From contig NZ_JADPKS010000169.1 of assembly GCF_023074175.1 (NCBI RefSeq), positions 48,359 through 112,358 on the forward strand: a stretch of DNA of 64,000 nt, given 5' to 3'. Position 1 is the first letter of the stretch. Each line of letters starts with the position of its first letter. The DNA comes from Bradyrhizobium sp. 139 (lineage in GTDB: Bacteria > Pseudomonadota > Alphaproteobacteria > Rhizobiales > Xanthobacteraceae). This document shows positions 7,651-16,183 of the stretch, piece after piece. The notes beneath the pieces are model-generated. The model was given only the letters and a program-made list of their open reading frames with translations. It had not been told where the DNA came from and made no database searches. The position numbers and the translations under genes were made by a program.

Positions 7651-8217
7651 TCAGCCGGACTGAAGCCAATCGTCCGCGGTGAAAGCTTCCAGCTCGGCGA
7701 AATACGCCTCGTTCGGATCGGACCTCGCGTCGGGGTCGCCGCCCGATTTGGCTCCGTGGATCAGATCGTGCATGTGGGCGGCAAGCACCGAGCCGATCGC
7801 ATGAATGGCTTCGTGGCGGTCGAGCCCTTCGGACATCAGCCGCTCGGCCGTGCCGCGCACCGGCAGCGCGGCATCGGCAATCTGGCTCTCGACGACGGCA
7901 TGAAAGACGGCGTGAGCTTGCTCCCGCGGAAAGCGGATCCCGGCGCGCCGATGGTACGCGACGACGAGATTGATCCGTTCCTGCTCGTCCAGCGCAAGCC
8001 ACTGATCCGGGTCCGGCTCCACGAATGGATCATACTCCAGCATCGCTTCGTCTTCCTGAAGCGCCCATCCGGCAACGTCCGAGGCCCGCGCATCGACTTG
8101 GGGCAATCCGGATGACGGCTCATCCAGCCTTTGTGAGATGAGGCAGCACTTCTTGAACTTCTTGCCACTGCCGCAGGGGCAGGGATCGTTTCGTCCCACC
8201 TTGTTTGAATTCATCAT
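7651..8217 (-). CDS. SEC-C motif / DUF1841-like protein
   Basis: The 188-residue product starts at tandem ATGs (8217/8214); the frame runs on to 8265 but without family similarity. A SEC-C zinc motif, GRNDPCPCGSGKKFKKCC, occupies the N-terminal 26 residues. After an acidic linker, the C-terminal part (from LALDEQERINLVVAYH to HAIGSVLAAHMHDLI) resembles the DUF1841 family of small helical proteins. SEC-C motifs bind zinc and act as protein- or ribosome-contacting modules, as in SecA. It is followed in genome order by another minus-strand gene of unknown function that may share its transcript. Confidence 0.75.
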   Translation of the reverse strand: MMNSNKVGRNDPCPCGSGKKFKKCCLISQRLDEPSSGLPQVDARASDVAGWALQEDEAMLEYDPFVEPDPDQWLALDEQERINLVVAYHRRAGIRFPREQAHAVFHAVVESQIADAALPVRGTAERLMSEGLDRHEAIHAIGSVLAAHMHDLIHGAKSGGDPDARSDPNEAYFAELEAFTADDWLQSG

Positions 8218-8340
8218 TGCGAACACCAGCGACAGGGTCGAGCGTAAAAATGCTCTGCCGAGCAAAGAGACAATATGCGCGCCGGCGGCGAGTTGAGCAA
8301 CTCCCCGGCCGATGGCGCAGCAGCCATGCGGCCGTCTCGT

Positions 8341-9765
8341 TTACCGTCTCATTCCATCAAGGCCCAGTTCCTTCCACAGCCAACCGAAGCTGTAACTGGC
8401 CATTGCGCGGTTGTGATCACCGGATTTGGCCGTCATGTTCTCCATCATTTTGAGCCATTCGACGACCTGCCGTCGTCCGTTGTCCGTCTTGACTGCGGCA
8501 CGGGGCGTCAGGCCGCCGAGCGTGCCGACCGGTTCATCGAGCACGCTGCGGTAGTGCCGATCCATTTGATCATGGATCAGCGCAGTTTGTTCCTCCTCGG
8601 AGAGATCGACTTCCCGGACCTCGGCGGCATGGCACGTGGCCATCATGTGCTCGACAGTTTCCGTCTCGATCGAGGGGTTGCCGACGCGCGAGCCGAGTAG
8701 CCGCGATAGCAGGGCGCAGCCGCGGTCGCAGCGCTCACGGGAGTTCACGCTGAGGACCACCGCCTTCTTCTCCAGCTTCAAATCGCCGAGCACGAGCGTG
8801 CCGTCGTCGCGCCAGGTCTCGAATTTCAACGTGCGCCCCGGCTGCTCGCCGGCACTCGGCGCGGCCGGTTGTTCGCTGGCGATCCAGCTCCAGGTGGTCT
8901 TACCGGTGGCGCGAAATTCATCATGAGCCAGCAAGACGGCGCGGATCTCCTTGCTCGTCGCGCCGGTCGCGTAGGGGTAGTGCGCCACGCACAGGACCAG
9001 TTCGTCTCCTTCCGTGTTGCGCAGTTCGGGAATTTCCGGCGCGCGAATCCGCTCGATCACGTCGATCAGCCAAAAGGTGGTGAACATCGAGCCGCTTGCG
9101 CGCGCCATCTCGGTGGGAGAGAGGGCGGCAATCTCCTCGTCCTCGACGTCTTCTCCAAAGGTCTCTTTCAGCGCTTCTTTCGCAATCTGCCGTCTTTCAT
9201 CCTCGCCGAGCTCTGCGAATGCACGCCAGGCTTCGAGAAGGTCGTCGGCTGTCGCGGGGGCGAATACCAGCATGCCGCCGCCGATCTGCATTGTGGTGCC
9301 CACCTGCACGACGCGTGCGGCGATCCGGTCCCACGGCTTGAGGCTGCGGGTTGCGCTCCGTTCGCTGATCAGGACCGGTTCGCCGTCTCGCATGAGATCT
9401 CGGGCGCGAAACGACGTTCCGGGAACGACGTCGCTCACCTCGTAGAGGCGCATCGTCGAATGCCGTAGCGCCGCCATGTAGGTGCGGAGGGACGCAGTCT
9501 CCTTCCAGCCGCGCCGTTTCACATAATCGTCGATCGCGTTCTCGCCGTCGTCGAATTCGCGGGTCAGGAAGTCCTCGAACGCGCAGGGCCAGACCGTGCT
9601 CATGAACAGGTCCTCGCCGACGACCGACACGATATCCTCCATTTCGAGGCCGGTCTCGTCGCAGGCGGGCAATACATGGTCTGCCAGGATCTCTTCGAAG
9701 CGTTCGGCCCAGACACCGCGCATCGACCATTTGATCAGCCCATCGAGTATGTGTTTGCCGGCCAT
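8341..9765 (-). CDS. Hypothetical protein, 474 residues
   Basis: I place the start at the ATG at 9765 (MAGKHILDGLIKW); the frame stays open to 9858 but those residues look non-coding. The protein is acidic and apparently cytosolic, with no membrane segment. Near the C-terminus, DEPVGTLGGLTPRAAVKTDNGRRQVVEWL resembles the GGxTPREA-type module often found in SEC-C-associated proteins and in MbcA/ParS-type antitoxin C-termini. The link is weak, but the neighbouring downstream gene is itself a SEC-C protein, which makes it worth noting. No catalytic motif is recognisable. Confidence 0.6.
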   Translation of the reverse strand: MAGKHILDGLIKWSMRGVWAERFEEILADHVLPACDETGLEMEDIVSVVGEDLFMSTVWPCAFEDFLTREFDDGENAIDDYVKRRGWKETASLRTYMAALRHSTMRLYEVSDVVPGTSFRARDLMRDGEPVLISERSATRSLKPWDRIAARVVQVGTTMQIGGGMLVFAPATADDLLEAWRAFAELGEDERRQIAKEALKETFGEDVEDEEIAALSPTEMARASGSMFTTFWLIDVIERIRAPEIPELRNTEGDELVLCVAHYPYATGATSKEIRAVLLAHDEFRATGKTTWSWIASEQPAAPSAGEQPGRTLKFETWRDDGTLVLGDLKLEKKAVVLSVNSRERCDRGCALLSRLLGSRVGNPSIETETVEHMMATCHAAEVREVDLSEEEQTALIHDQMDRHYRSVLDEPVGTLGGLTPRAAVKTDNGRRQVVEWLKMMENMTAKSGDHNRAMASYSFGWLWKELGLDGMRR

Positions 9766-10045
9766 CGTCCCACTCACGTCATAAAGGTCATTCGTCGTGA
9801 CCCGCGACAAGTCTATCAAGCATAGGCGGCCAGTTCGACCGGGAACCGCACCTGCCACGAGAATTCACAAGGTTCTTCGCGGGTTACCCGCACTCGTCTG
9901 GCCAATGAGGCCGGCGAAGTGGGGCGGCGAGTATGCTGGAGATTGGGTGGCACCTTCTGTACCGTAGCAGCCTCGCAGGCTTGCTGCGCGTGGCACGCCA
10001 TCTCTCGAAGCTGGATTTGGTTGTTCTCTCCGAAGGAGTGAGCCT

Positions 10046-10407
10046 GTGGCATTGGCGATCAACATCCGGGCCGACAATCGTTCGGCGGACGAGATCGAGC
10101 GGCTGTGGGACCAGGTCGCTGCGCTCGAAGTCGAGCCGTCGATGCGTGCGCTCGGCTATCGGCCGCATTTTACATTTGCCATCTACGATTCTCCAGCGGT
10201 CGACGAGAAAGCTGCATGGGACGCGATGCTGAGCGCCGTCGCGGACGGGAAGCCGCTGCTCGCCGACGAGCGGCGTGACGAGGCCATTGCTTTCGCGCGT
10301 TCATTCGGCGGCAAGATTGAAGTGCTGTCGACGTCGTCGATTGCGTGGTCTTTCCGCCGGTCCGGGTCATCGCTGAGCGAAAATTACCGCTGTTGCCCGG
10401 CCTGTGA
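10046..10407 (+). pseudogene. 2'-5' RNA ligase / 2H phosphoesterase family pseudogene
   Basis: A GTG start at 10046 with GGAG seven bases upstream opens MALAINIRADNRSADEIERLWDQ and the first H-x-T motif, PHFTFA (about residues 41-46). Family members I know are about 170-180 residues with two HxT motifs. Here the central part carrying the second motif is missing. After FARSFGGKIEV the sequence shifts frame and continues as AVDVVDCVVFPPVRVIAERKLPLLPG to TGA at 10405-10407. An internal deletion plus a frameshift makes an active enzyme very unlikely. Confidence 0.65.
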
Positions 10408-10457
10408 CCTTCTTTGCGGCGTGGGCAGCCGCGTCGCTCTCATACGGCAGAGCCGGC

Positions 10458-10890
10458 TCAGCCGACGATTTCGATCGCATTGTGCGTACACCAATGGCGC
10501 GATGCCCGCTCCGTCGCCTCATTCTCGAAGGCACGCCAGCGATCGGTCGCGCCGCGTCGGGCGAGCAGGGTCTTGAACTTCGGATAGGCCCCTCGTTTGT
10601 TGAAGAAATAGCGGACGTCGTCGAAATCGTCCGCCAGAAACTCGCCGGCGAAATCGAGGACGAGCGACTTGCCCAGGCCGAGTTCGCGCTTGTCCGGCAG
10701 GGCGACGTACTTCTCCTCGTCCTCAATGTCCTCCGGCAGGTCGTCGTACAACTCCGCGGCGTCAGGGAAATCGGTTTGATAGTGAATTGTCCCGGTCCGC
10801 TTGCAGACGAAGGCGCGAAATTCTCCCAAGTTTCCGCCGGTGTTGGCGAACTCGAAGGCTTTCGATGATGTCCTCGAACTTCACTGGCAT
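10458..10890 (-). pseudogene. UPF0158-type protein gene with an N-terminal frameshift
   Basis: From ATG at 10890 the frame gives MPVKFEDIIE and then goes wrong. Removing one base from the AAA run at about 10860-10862 restores AFEFANTGGNLGEFRAFVCKRTG and a continuous frame to the stop at 10458. The body contains KYVALPDKRELGLGKSLVLDF and DDVRYFFNKRGAYPKFKTLL, which I recognise as UPF0158-like. Either the gene is broken or the base is a sequencing error in a homopolymer. An internal TTG at 10829 could still start a 123-residue truncated product. Confidence 0.6.
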
Positions 10891-11084
10891 AATGTTTGAT
10901 CGCCATGTACTCGCGACTGCATCGCCGGGCGAGGCTTGTTTCGCTGTGTGATCGTCACGGCCTGCGCAAGGCCTCGGCGGTGATATCTCCCGAGTTGCGG
11001 CAAAGATCGCTGGTCGAAACCTTGGCCATGGCAGTCTCTATTGATGCTGCAAAACACAGCAAATAAGTAAATGCTGCAAGAGAT

Positions 11085-11830
11085 GGGAACCGGCGCAGCC
11101 CGTTGCCCGTCGGGCAAAACAGTCCATACCGCAGTCAACCTCCTTCTCTCAAAATATTCCGCTTTACCGAAATTCGGGTTTGTCGTATGTGTGTGCCATC
11201 CTAGCCCAGCAAAGGGGCGGTCGTACGTCGTCACGAACGCGGGCTGGAGTGCGGTGGACGCGGGCGGCGTTAAAGGCGCGATTGTGCGTGCAGGGCGAGA
11301 TGAACCTCGTGAGCATGTCACGAACCGCTATCGACGGACGGCGCTCAAACTGGCGGAACCCTTAGGCGGAGCGGGACCATGTCCGGCGAAGCCGCTTGGC
11401 GAAGCCGGAAGCTCGCGTACGGCGAAACCGTGTGGTCCTGGCCGTCGTTGCTACGGTCAAGCTTTTGCGAAGGCGTCATCGCGTCAACCGGCGCGGTGCC
11501 GTGCATTTCGTGGAGGTGACGGAGGCAAGAAAGAATTCGTCTCCGGGGAGAGCGCGGCATAGGCCGTCAAACCATCGCGCAGGGAAGGCCTGGTCTCGGC
11601 TGCCCTGTGTCTCCCCTGTGCATTGCGTGTGCAGCATTTTCGCATAGGGGCTTTGTGGGTGCCAGTCGGCGCCCGGTCTTCCCTGCGCCCTTTCTTCGGA
11701 GAGGGGTGAAGCGAGAAGCATAGCTCGGGCAAAACATGCCGCGAGGCTGCGATCGCGTATCTGCGATCAGGCTGCGTCAATTGCACTGCACGCTGGTCTG
11801 GCGGGTTCCCGACTGGCCTGAGGCAAGGCG
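11085..11830. repeat. Degenerate copy of a long Bradyrhizobium-type repeat
   Basis: The stretch between the UPF0158 remnant and the lipase gene has no credible gene. It begins near CCCGTTGCCCGTCGGGCAAA and includes ATTCGGGTTTGTC, GGGCTGGAGTGCGGTGGACG and ACCGTGTGGTCCTGGCC. Its core is bounded by GCGCAGGGAAG at 11577-11587 and the exact inverse CTTCCCTGCGC at 11678-11688. I recall the same succession of motifs as a multicopy intergenic repeat in Bradyrhizobium and relatives, usually mis-annotated with small spurious ORFs. Whether it is transcribed is unknown. Confidence 0.6.
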
Positions 11831-11891
11831 AAACAGAATCTCAACCGAAACCCGCTAGGTCTGGCTCATCCTCTCTCCACAGGTCTTCGCA

Positions 11892-13100
11892 ATGAAATTA
11901 TTCTGGCGCTCCTCGGCCGTTATTCTGCTTTTGCTGTTCCCGAATCTTTCCGCCCAGGCGCAGGAAGACCGGCTCGTCAAACTGTCGCCGAGCATCCAAT
12001 ATCAGCGCATCGCCCGCTGGGATGCCGATCAGCTGAACAAGATTCTGCAGGTCGATACCCCCGCCTTCGCCGGCATCACGGCGACCTACACTCCGGCGCG
12101 CAATGCTGTGCGGCTCTATCGCGTGACCTATTCGTCCGTCGTGCCGGAGCGCGGCAACAAGCCGACGGTCGCGTCCGGACTTCTTGCCATCCCTGAAGGC
12201 GAGGGCACGTCGTTTCCGATGGTGTCCTATCAGCATGGCACCGTTTACGGAAAGCAAGAGGTTCCCTCGTTCCCGGATCAGTCGCCGGAAACACAGCTCA
12301 TGATCGCGCAGTTCGCCGGGCAGGGATATGTGGTCATTGGCGCCGACTATTTCGGGCTTGGCACGTCCTCCGAGCCGGAAGGCTACATGGTGAAAGCGAG
12401 CCACCAGCAGGCGACCTACGACATGCTGATGGCAAGCCGCGTCGTGCTCGATCATCTCAAGCTTGCCACGCCCAAGCTGTTTCTTGCCGGCTGGTCGCAA
12501 GGCGGGTTCGTGACCATGGCGATGCTCGAGAAGCTCGAGCAATCCGGCGTCAAGGTCGACGCGGCCGCGACCGCGAGCGCGCCGCTCGACGTGTTCGTTG
12601 CGCTGAACGGATTTCTCAGTTTCCCGCGCAAGAACGATGCGAGCTGGGTGAATTCGCTGTTCATCCTCTCGGCGTTCTCCTTCGAGAACTATTATGGCGT
12701 GCCCGGGCTCGCGCGCTCGCTGATCGCGGATGCCTATTATGACGTGTCGCGCAAGGCCTACATGCGCGAACCCTTCACTCCCGCCGACGTGCCGACCGAT
12801 CTGCACAAGTTGATCCGTGCCGATTATTTCGATCCGCAGTTCTTCGCGGCATCGGCTTACGGCCGGCTCATCGCGCAGACACAGGCGTATCGCTGGATCG
12901 TCAGGAGCCCGGTCCGCAACTATTATGGCGAGACCGACGAAGCGATCAGTGTCGGGCTCGGCCAGCTCGCCATGACCTATCAGCGCGCGATCGGCAGCAG
13001 CAACCCGGCCGTCGATGCCGTCTCGACCGGCAGCACGAGCCATCGCGGCACCTTCGCGACGGCCGTGCCGAAGTGGAAATCATGGTTTGACGGGCTCTGA
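11892..13100 (+). CDS. Secreted lipase/esterase (secretory lipase-like alpha/beta hydrolase)
   Basis: The 402-residue product starts at ATG 11892 and has a Sec signal peptide (about residues 1-24, ending AQAQ). The nucleophile motif GWSQGG places the serine at 202. The acid is probably D349 in GETDEA and the histidine H384 in SHRG, completing the triad in the correct order. An HGT oxyanion segment lies near residue 115 (YQHGTVYG). The layout resembles the LIP-type secretory lipases, which are larger than bacterial esterases. It would act in the periplasm or outside the cell on acyl esters; the natural substrate is unknown. It appears monocistronic. Confidence 0.8.
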   Translation: MKLFWRSSAVILLLLFPNLSAQAQEDRLVKLSPSIQYQRIARWDADQLNKILQVDTPAFAGITATYTPARNAVRLYRVTYSSVVPERGNKPTVASGLLAIPEGEGTSFPMVSYQHGTVYGKQEVPSFPDQSPETQLMIAQFAGQGYVVIGADYFGLGTSSEPEGYMVKASHQQATYDMLMASRVVLDHLKLATPKLFLAGWSQGGFVTMAMLEKLEQSGVKVDAAATASAPLDVFVALNGFLSFPRKNDASWVNSLFILSAFSFENYYGVPGLARSLIADAYYDVSRKAYMREPFTPADVPTDLHKLIRADYFDPQFFAASAYGRLIAQTQAYRWIVRSPVRNYYGETDEAISVGLGQLAMTYQRAIGSSNPAVDAVSTGSTSHRGTFATAVPKWKSWFDGL

Positions 13101-13264
13101 CGGCACGCGCGATTCCGCATGATGCGTCGGCATCGGCGGAGGTGGTCGTCGCTCCCGGAATCTGCCTCAATGCGAATGGAGCTGGCCCTGTGCGGCCGGT
13201 CTCCGCCTCCGAAGCTGCTGCCGGGCCTTTGGAGGTTTTGGCATCAGCTTTTCGGAGTGACGAT

Positions 13265-14755
13265 ATGAGCGGTTTGGTGATCTCGGGCGGCCGGGTGGTG
13301 GATCCCGCGAGCGGGATGGACGCCGTCGGCGATGTGGCAATCGTGGATGGCAAGATCGCCGCGGTCGGCTCCTCGCTCGGCGGCGCCGAGCAGGTGATCG
13401 ACGCGGCCGGGCTCGTGGTCGCGCCCGGCTTCATCGACCTGCATGCGCACGGCCAGTCGCTCCCGGCCGACCGCATGCAGGCGTTCGACGGTGTGACGAC
13501 GACGCTCGATCTCGAGGCAGGCGTGCTGCCGGTTGGGTCCTGGTATGAGCGCCAGGCCAGGAAGGGACGCGTGCTGAACTACGGCGCCGCCACCAACTGG
13601 GCCTTTGCGCGCATCGGCGCGATGACAGGCTCGAACGCCGAGAGCTCGCTGGAGGCGTTCGGCAACGCGATGCGTGACCGGCGCTGGATGGACAACGTCG
13701 CGAGCGATGCGGAGGTCGCCGGCATTCTCGAGCGTCTTTCGCGCGGCCTGAACGAAGGCGGCATCGGCATCGGCATTCTCAACGCCTATGCGCCGGGCGC
13801 CGGCGTGCAGGAGCTGACCGCGGTGTGTCAGCTCGCGGCTGCGCAGGACGTGCCGACCTTCACTCATGTCGCCTACATGTCGCGCGTCGACCCCGAGAGC
13901 GCGGCGGAAGCCTATATTCGCCTGATCGGCTATGCCGGCGCCACCGGCGCGCACATGCATATCTGCCATTTCAACTCGTCGAGCAAGACCGACGTCGAGC
14001 GCTGCCGCGTGCTGATCGCGAAGGCGCAGGCCCAGGGCCTGCCCATCACGGTCGAGGCCTATCCCTACGGCACCGGCTCGACCGTGTTGGCGGCTGCCTT
14101 CTTCAGCGACCCCGAGTTCGTCGAGCGCAACGGCACCGGTTACGATTCGGTGCAGCGCGTGACCGACGGCCATCGCTTCCGCGATCGCGAGGAGCTGCTC
14201 AAGGCGCAGGCCGACGAGCCGTCGTCGCTGGTGCTGTGGCACATCCTCGACACCGAGAACAATGCGCATCATCGCGACCTCCTCGACATGTCGGTGCTCT
14301 ATCCCGGCGGCGCGATTGCCTCCGACGCGATGCCGTGGACGACGTCGGACGGCAAGACCTACACCGGTGATGCCTGGCCGCTGCCGGATGACGCCACCTC
14401 GCATCCGCGCTCGGCGGGCTGCTTCACGAAATTCATCCGCGAATGGGTGCGCGAGCGCAAGACCGTGTCGCTGCTCGAAGGCGTGCGCAAATGCGCGCTG
14501 ATTCCCGCGGAAATCCTGTCGCAGAGCACGCCCGCGATGCGCGCCAAGGGCAGGCTTGCGAAGGACGCCGATGCCGACATCGTCGTGTTCGACTACGAGA
14601 AGCTTAGCGATCGCGCGACTTTCACCGCGATGAACCGCCCGTCCGAAGGCGTGCGGCATCTGATCGTCAGCGGCCAGCCACTGATCAGCGACGGTGTGCT
14701 GGATGTGGCGGCGCGGCCCGGCCGTCCCGTGCGCCGGCCCGTCATTGAGGGCTGA
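13265..14755 (+). CDS. N-acyl-D-amino-acid deacylase family amidohydrolase
   Basis: I start at ATG 13265, preceded by GGAG; the frame extends back to 13142 but adds an unrelated 41 residues. The 496-residue product has the amidohydrolase N-terminal beta-sandwich, then the metal-binding HxH pair H60/H62 in DLHAHGQ, a THVAYMSR segment and HICHFNSSSKTDVER in the barrel, and an ADADIVVFDYE closing motif. This matches the COG3653 group (D-aminoacylase, D-glutamate deacylase), which hydrolyse N-acylated D-amino acids. Only 3 bp separate it from the CobW-type GTPase gene, so the metallochaperone may serve this metal-dependent enzyme. Confidence 0.8.
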   Translation: MSGLVISGGRVVDPASGMDAVGDVAIVDGKIAAVGSSLGGAEQVIDAAGLVVAPGFIDLHAHGQSLPADRMQAFDGVTTTLDLEAGVLPVGSWYERQARKGRVLNYGAATNWAFARIGAMTGSNAESSLEAFGNAMRDRRWMDNVASDAEVAGILERLSRGLNEGGIGIGILNAYAPGAGVQELTAVCQLAAAQDVPTFTHVAYMSRVDPESAAEAYIRLIGYAGATGAHMHICHFNSSSKTDVERCRVLIAKAQAQGLPITVEAYPYGTGSTVLAAAFFSDPEFVERNGTGYDSVQRVTDGHRFRDREELLKAQADEPSSLVLWHILDTENNAHHRDLLDMSVLYPGGAIASDAMPWTTSDGKTYTGDAWPLPDDATSHPRSAGCFTKFIREWVRERKTVSLLEGVRKCALIPAEILSQSTPAMRAKGRLAKDADADIVVFDYEKLSDRATFTAMNRPSEGVRHLIVSGQPLISDGVLDVAARPGRPVRRPVIEG

Positions 14756-14758
14756 TCC

Positions 14759-15685
14759 ATGCCGATCCCCATTCTCCTGGTGACGGGCTTTCTGGGGGCT
14801 GGCAAGACCACGGTCGTCAACCATTTGCTGGCGAACGCGGAGGGACGGCGGATCGCCGCAATCGTCAACGACTTCGGCGCGATCAACATCGATGCGGAGC
14901 TGATCGCGGGCGCCAGCGACGGCGTGGTCAGTCTCGCCAATGGCTGCATCTGCTGCTCGCTCGAAGGCGATCTCTTGCGTACGCTCTCGACGCTGCTGCG
15001 GCGTGATCCGAAGCCGGAGTACATCGTCATCGAAACCAGCGGCGTCGCCGATCCCGCCGACATCGTCCGCAACCTGATGGACCCCGTGATCCTGCGCGAG
15101 GCGCCGCTGGAGACTGTGCTCTGTGTGATGGACGCGACGACGCCGCCGACTGCCCTGGACGACGCGCTACAGCGCTCGCAATTGCGCGTCGCCGATATTG
15201 TGGCGCTGAGCAAATTGGATTTGGCAGGCGAGGGCGCGGGTACGCGGATGCGCGAGGCCATCCGGGCGCAGCGCGTCCCTGCCGTGGTGGTCGATGCGCG
15301 GCATGGCGAGCTTCCTGCCGCGCTGCTGTTTCCCGCGATTGCGGATCGCGCGCCCGCATCGCGCGATCCGGGACCGAAACGGCCGGCAGAGGAGCGCTTC
15401 GAGACACTGAGCTGGACCTCGGAGCGTCCCATCTCGCTGCCGCGCCTGCAGCAGGCGATCGGCCGGCTGGCGCCAAAACTGGCGCGTGCGAAAGGCCTGT
15501 TCGAGACCATCGAGCAGCCCGGCCGCCTGATGGTGTTTCAATTCGCCGCCGGCCGCGCGACGCTGGCCCCCGGCGATGCGCCGGCGCCGGGCGTGCCGCG
15601 GACGCGGATCGTCTTCATCGCCGAGCTCGGGGTGCTCTCGAAGGCGGAGCTCGACGGGATCATGGAGACGTGCGTTGCGGGGTGA
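14759..15685 (+). CDS. CobW/COG0523 family GTPase, putative metallochaperone
   Basis: The 308-residue protein has a P-loop GFLGAGKTT at 9-17 and the family hallmark metal-binding motif G-C-I-C-C with C63, C65 and C66. A C-terminal CobW_C domain follows (RFETLSWTSERPISLPRLQQAI onward). COG0523 proteins are GTP-driven chaperones that deliver zinc, cobalt or other metals to target enzymes. The gene starts 3 bp after the amidohydrolase stop, clearly in the same operon, which suggests that the amidohydrolase is the client. This is an inference from context only. Confidence 0.85.
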   Translation: MPIPILLVTGFLGAGKTTVVNHLLANAEGRRIAAIVNDFGAINIDAELIAGASDGVVSLANGCICCSLEGDLLRTLSTLLRRDPKPEYIVIETSGVADPADIVRNLMDPVILREAPLETVLCVMDATTPPTALDDALQRSQLRVADIVALSKLDLAGEGAGTRMREAIRAQRVPAVVVDARHGELPAALLFPAIADRAPASRDPGPKRPAEERFETLSWTSERPISLPRLQQAIGRLAPKLARAKGLFETIEQPGRLMVFQFAAGRATLAPGDAPAPGVPRTRIVFIAELGVLSKAELDGIMETCVAG

Positions 15686-15695
15686 AGCTGGGGCC

Positions 15696-16073
15696 TCAAG
15701 CGAATTGCGCGACGCCGTGGCCGACGGACCAGTTCTCTGCCGGCGCATCGAGCACGTTGACGAACACGTCTTCGGGACGGATGCCCGGATTTTCGCCGAG
15801 CAGGTCCGCGATCCGCCGGTACAGGGCCTTCTTCTGCTCAGGAGTGCGCGAGGCAAATACGGTGATCTGGATCAGCACGGCGTCGCCGCTGCGCGTGACG
15901 CCGTAGGCATTGCCGCAGCGGAAGTTTGCGGCGGCATGTTCGCTGATGGTCATGAACTCGTCGCCCTCGGGCACGTTCAGCGCCTCGCGCATGGCGCGGT
16001 ACAGGCCGTCGAGGATCGCCTGCCGGTAGGCTTCCGGCTTTCCGGCGCGCATCGAGATGTGGAGGAGAGGCAT
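15696..16073 (-). CDS. Tautomerase-superfamily protein
   Basis: The start is fixed by the family rule that the initiator Met is followed by the catalytic proline: ATG at 16073 gives MPLLHISMRAG and has GAGGAA upstream, while the frame extends non-homologously to 16112. The 125-residue product has the beta-alpha-beta tautomerase layout of one long or two fused 4-oxalocrotonate tautomerase-like units, with PEQKKALYRRIADLL in the second half. Such enzymes use Pro1 as a base on keto-enol or related substrates. It is divergent from a TetR-type gene with two palindromes between them, so it is the likely regulatory target. Confidence 0.8.
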   Translation of the reverse strand: MPLLHISMRAGKPEAYRQAILDGLYRAMREALNVPEGDEFMTISEHAAANFRCGNAYGVTRSGDAVLIQITVFASRTPEQKKALYRRIADLLGENPGIRPEDVFVNVLDAPAENWSVGHGVAQFA

Positions 16074-16119
16074 CGCGAATTCCTCATTGACGAACGGGCG
16101 CATCGGCCCCAATTTGTTT

Positions 16120-16134
16120 TTGACGCAGTGTCAA
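16120..16134. promoter_or_regulatory. Palindromic operator 1 (TetR-type)
   Basis: TTGACGCAGTGTCAA is an imperfect palindrome with TTGAC/GTCAA arms. A near-identical copy lies 27 bp downstream, both inside the short gap between the tautomerase and tetR genes. That spacing is about two and a half helical turns. Confidence 0.6.
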
Positions 16135-16146
16135 GAAACCACGTTC

Positions 16147-16161
16147 TTGACGTCGTGTCAA
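16147..16161. promoter_or_regulatory. Palindromic operator 2 (TetR-type)
   Basis: TTGACGTCGTGTCAA repeats the arms of operator 1 with a different centre. A further half-site, CTTGACGG, follows at about 16167. It lies close to the tetR start, so autoregulation is expected. Confidence 0.6.
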
Positions 16162-16183
16162 ATACTCTTGACGGGAGCAGAGC

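Noticed and set aside
11898..13043. 381-codon minus-strand open frame opposite the lipase gene
   Set aside because: It is the antisense shadow of a gene with signal peptide and catalytic triad; its composition is Arg/His-rich with no recognisable domain.
13244..14824. 526-codon minus-strand open frame opposite the amidohydrolase
   Set aside because: Long only because of high G+C; the plus-strand gene has HxH and other family motifs, the antisense has none.
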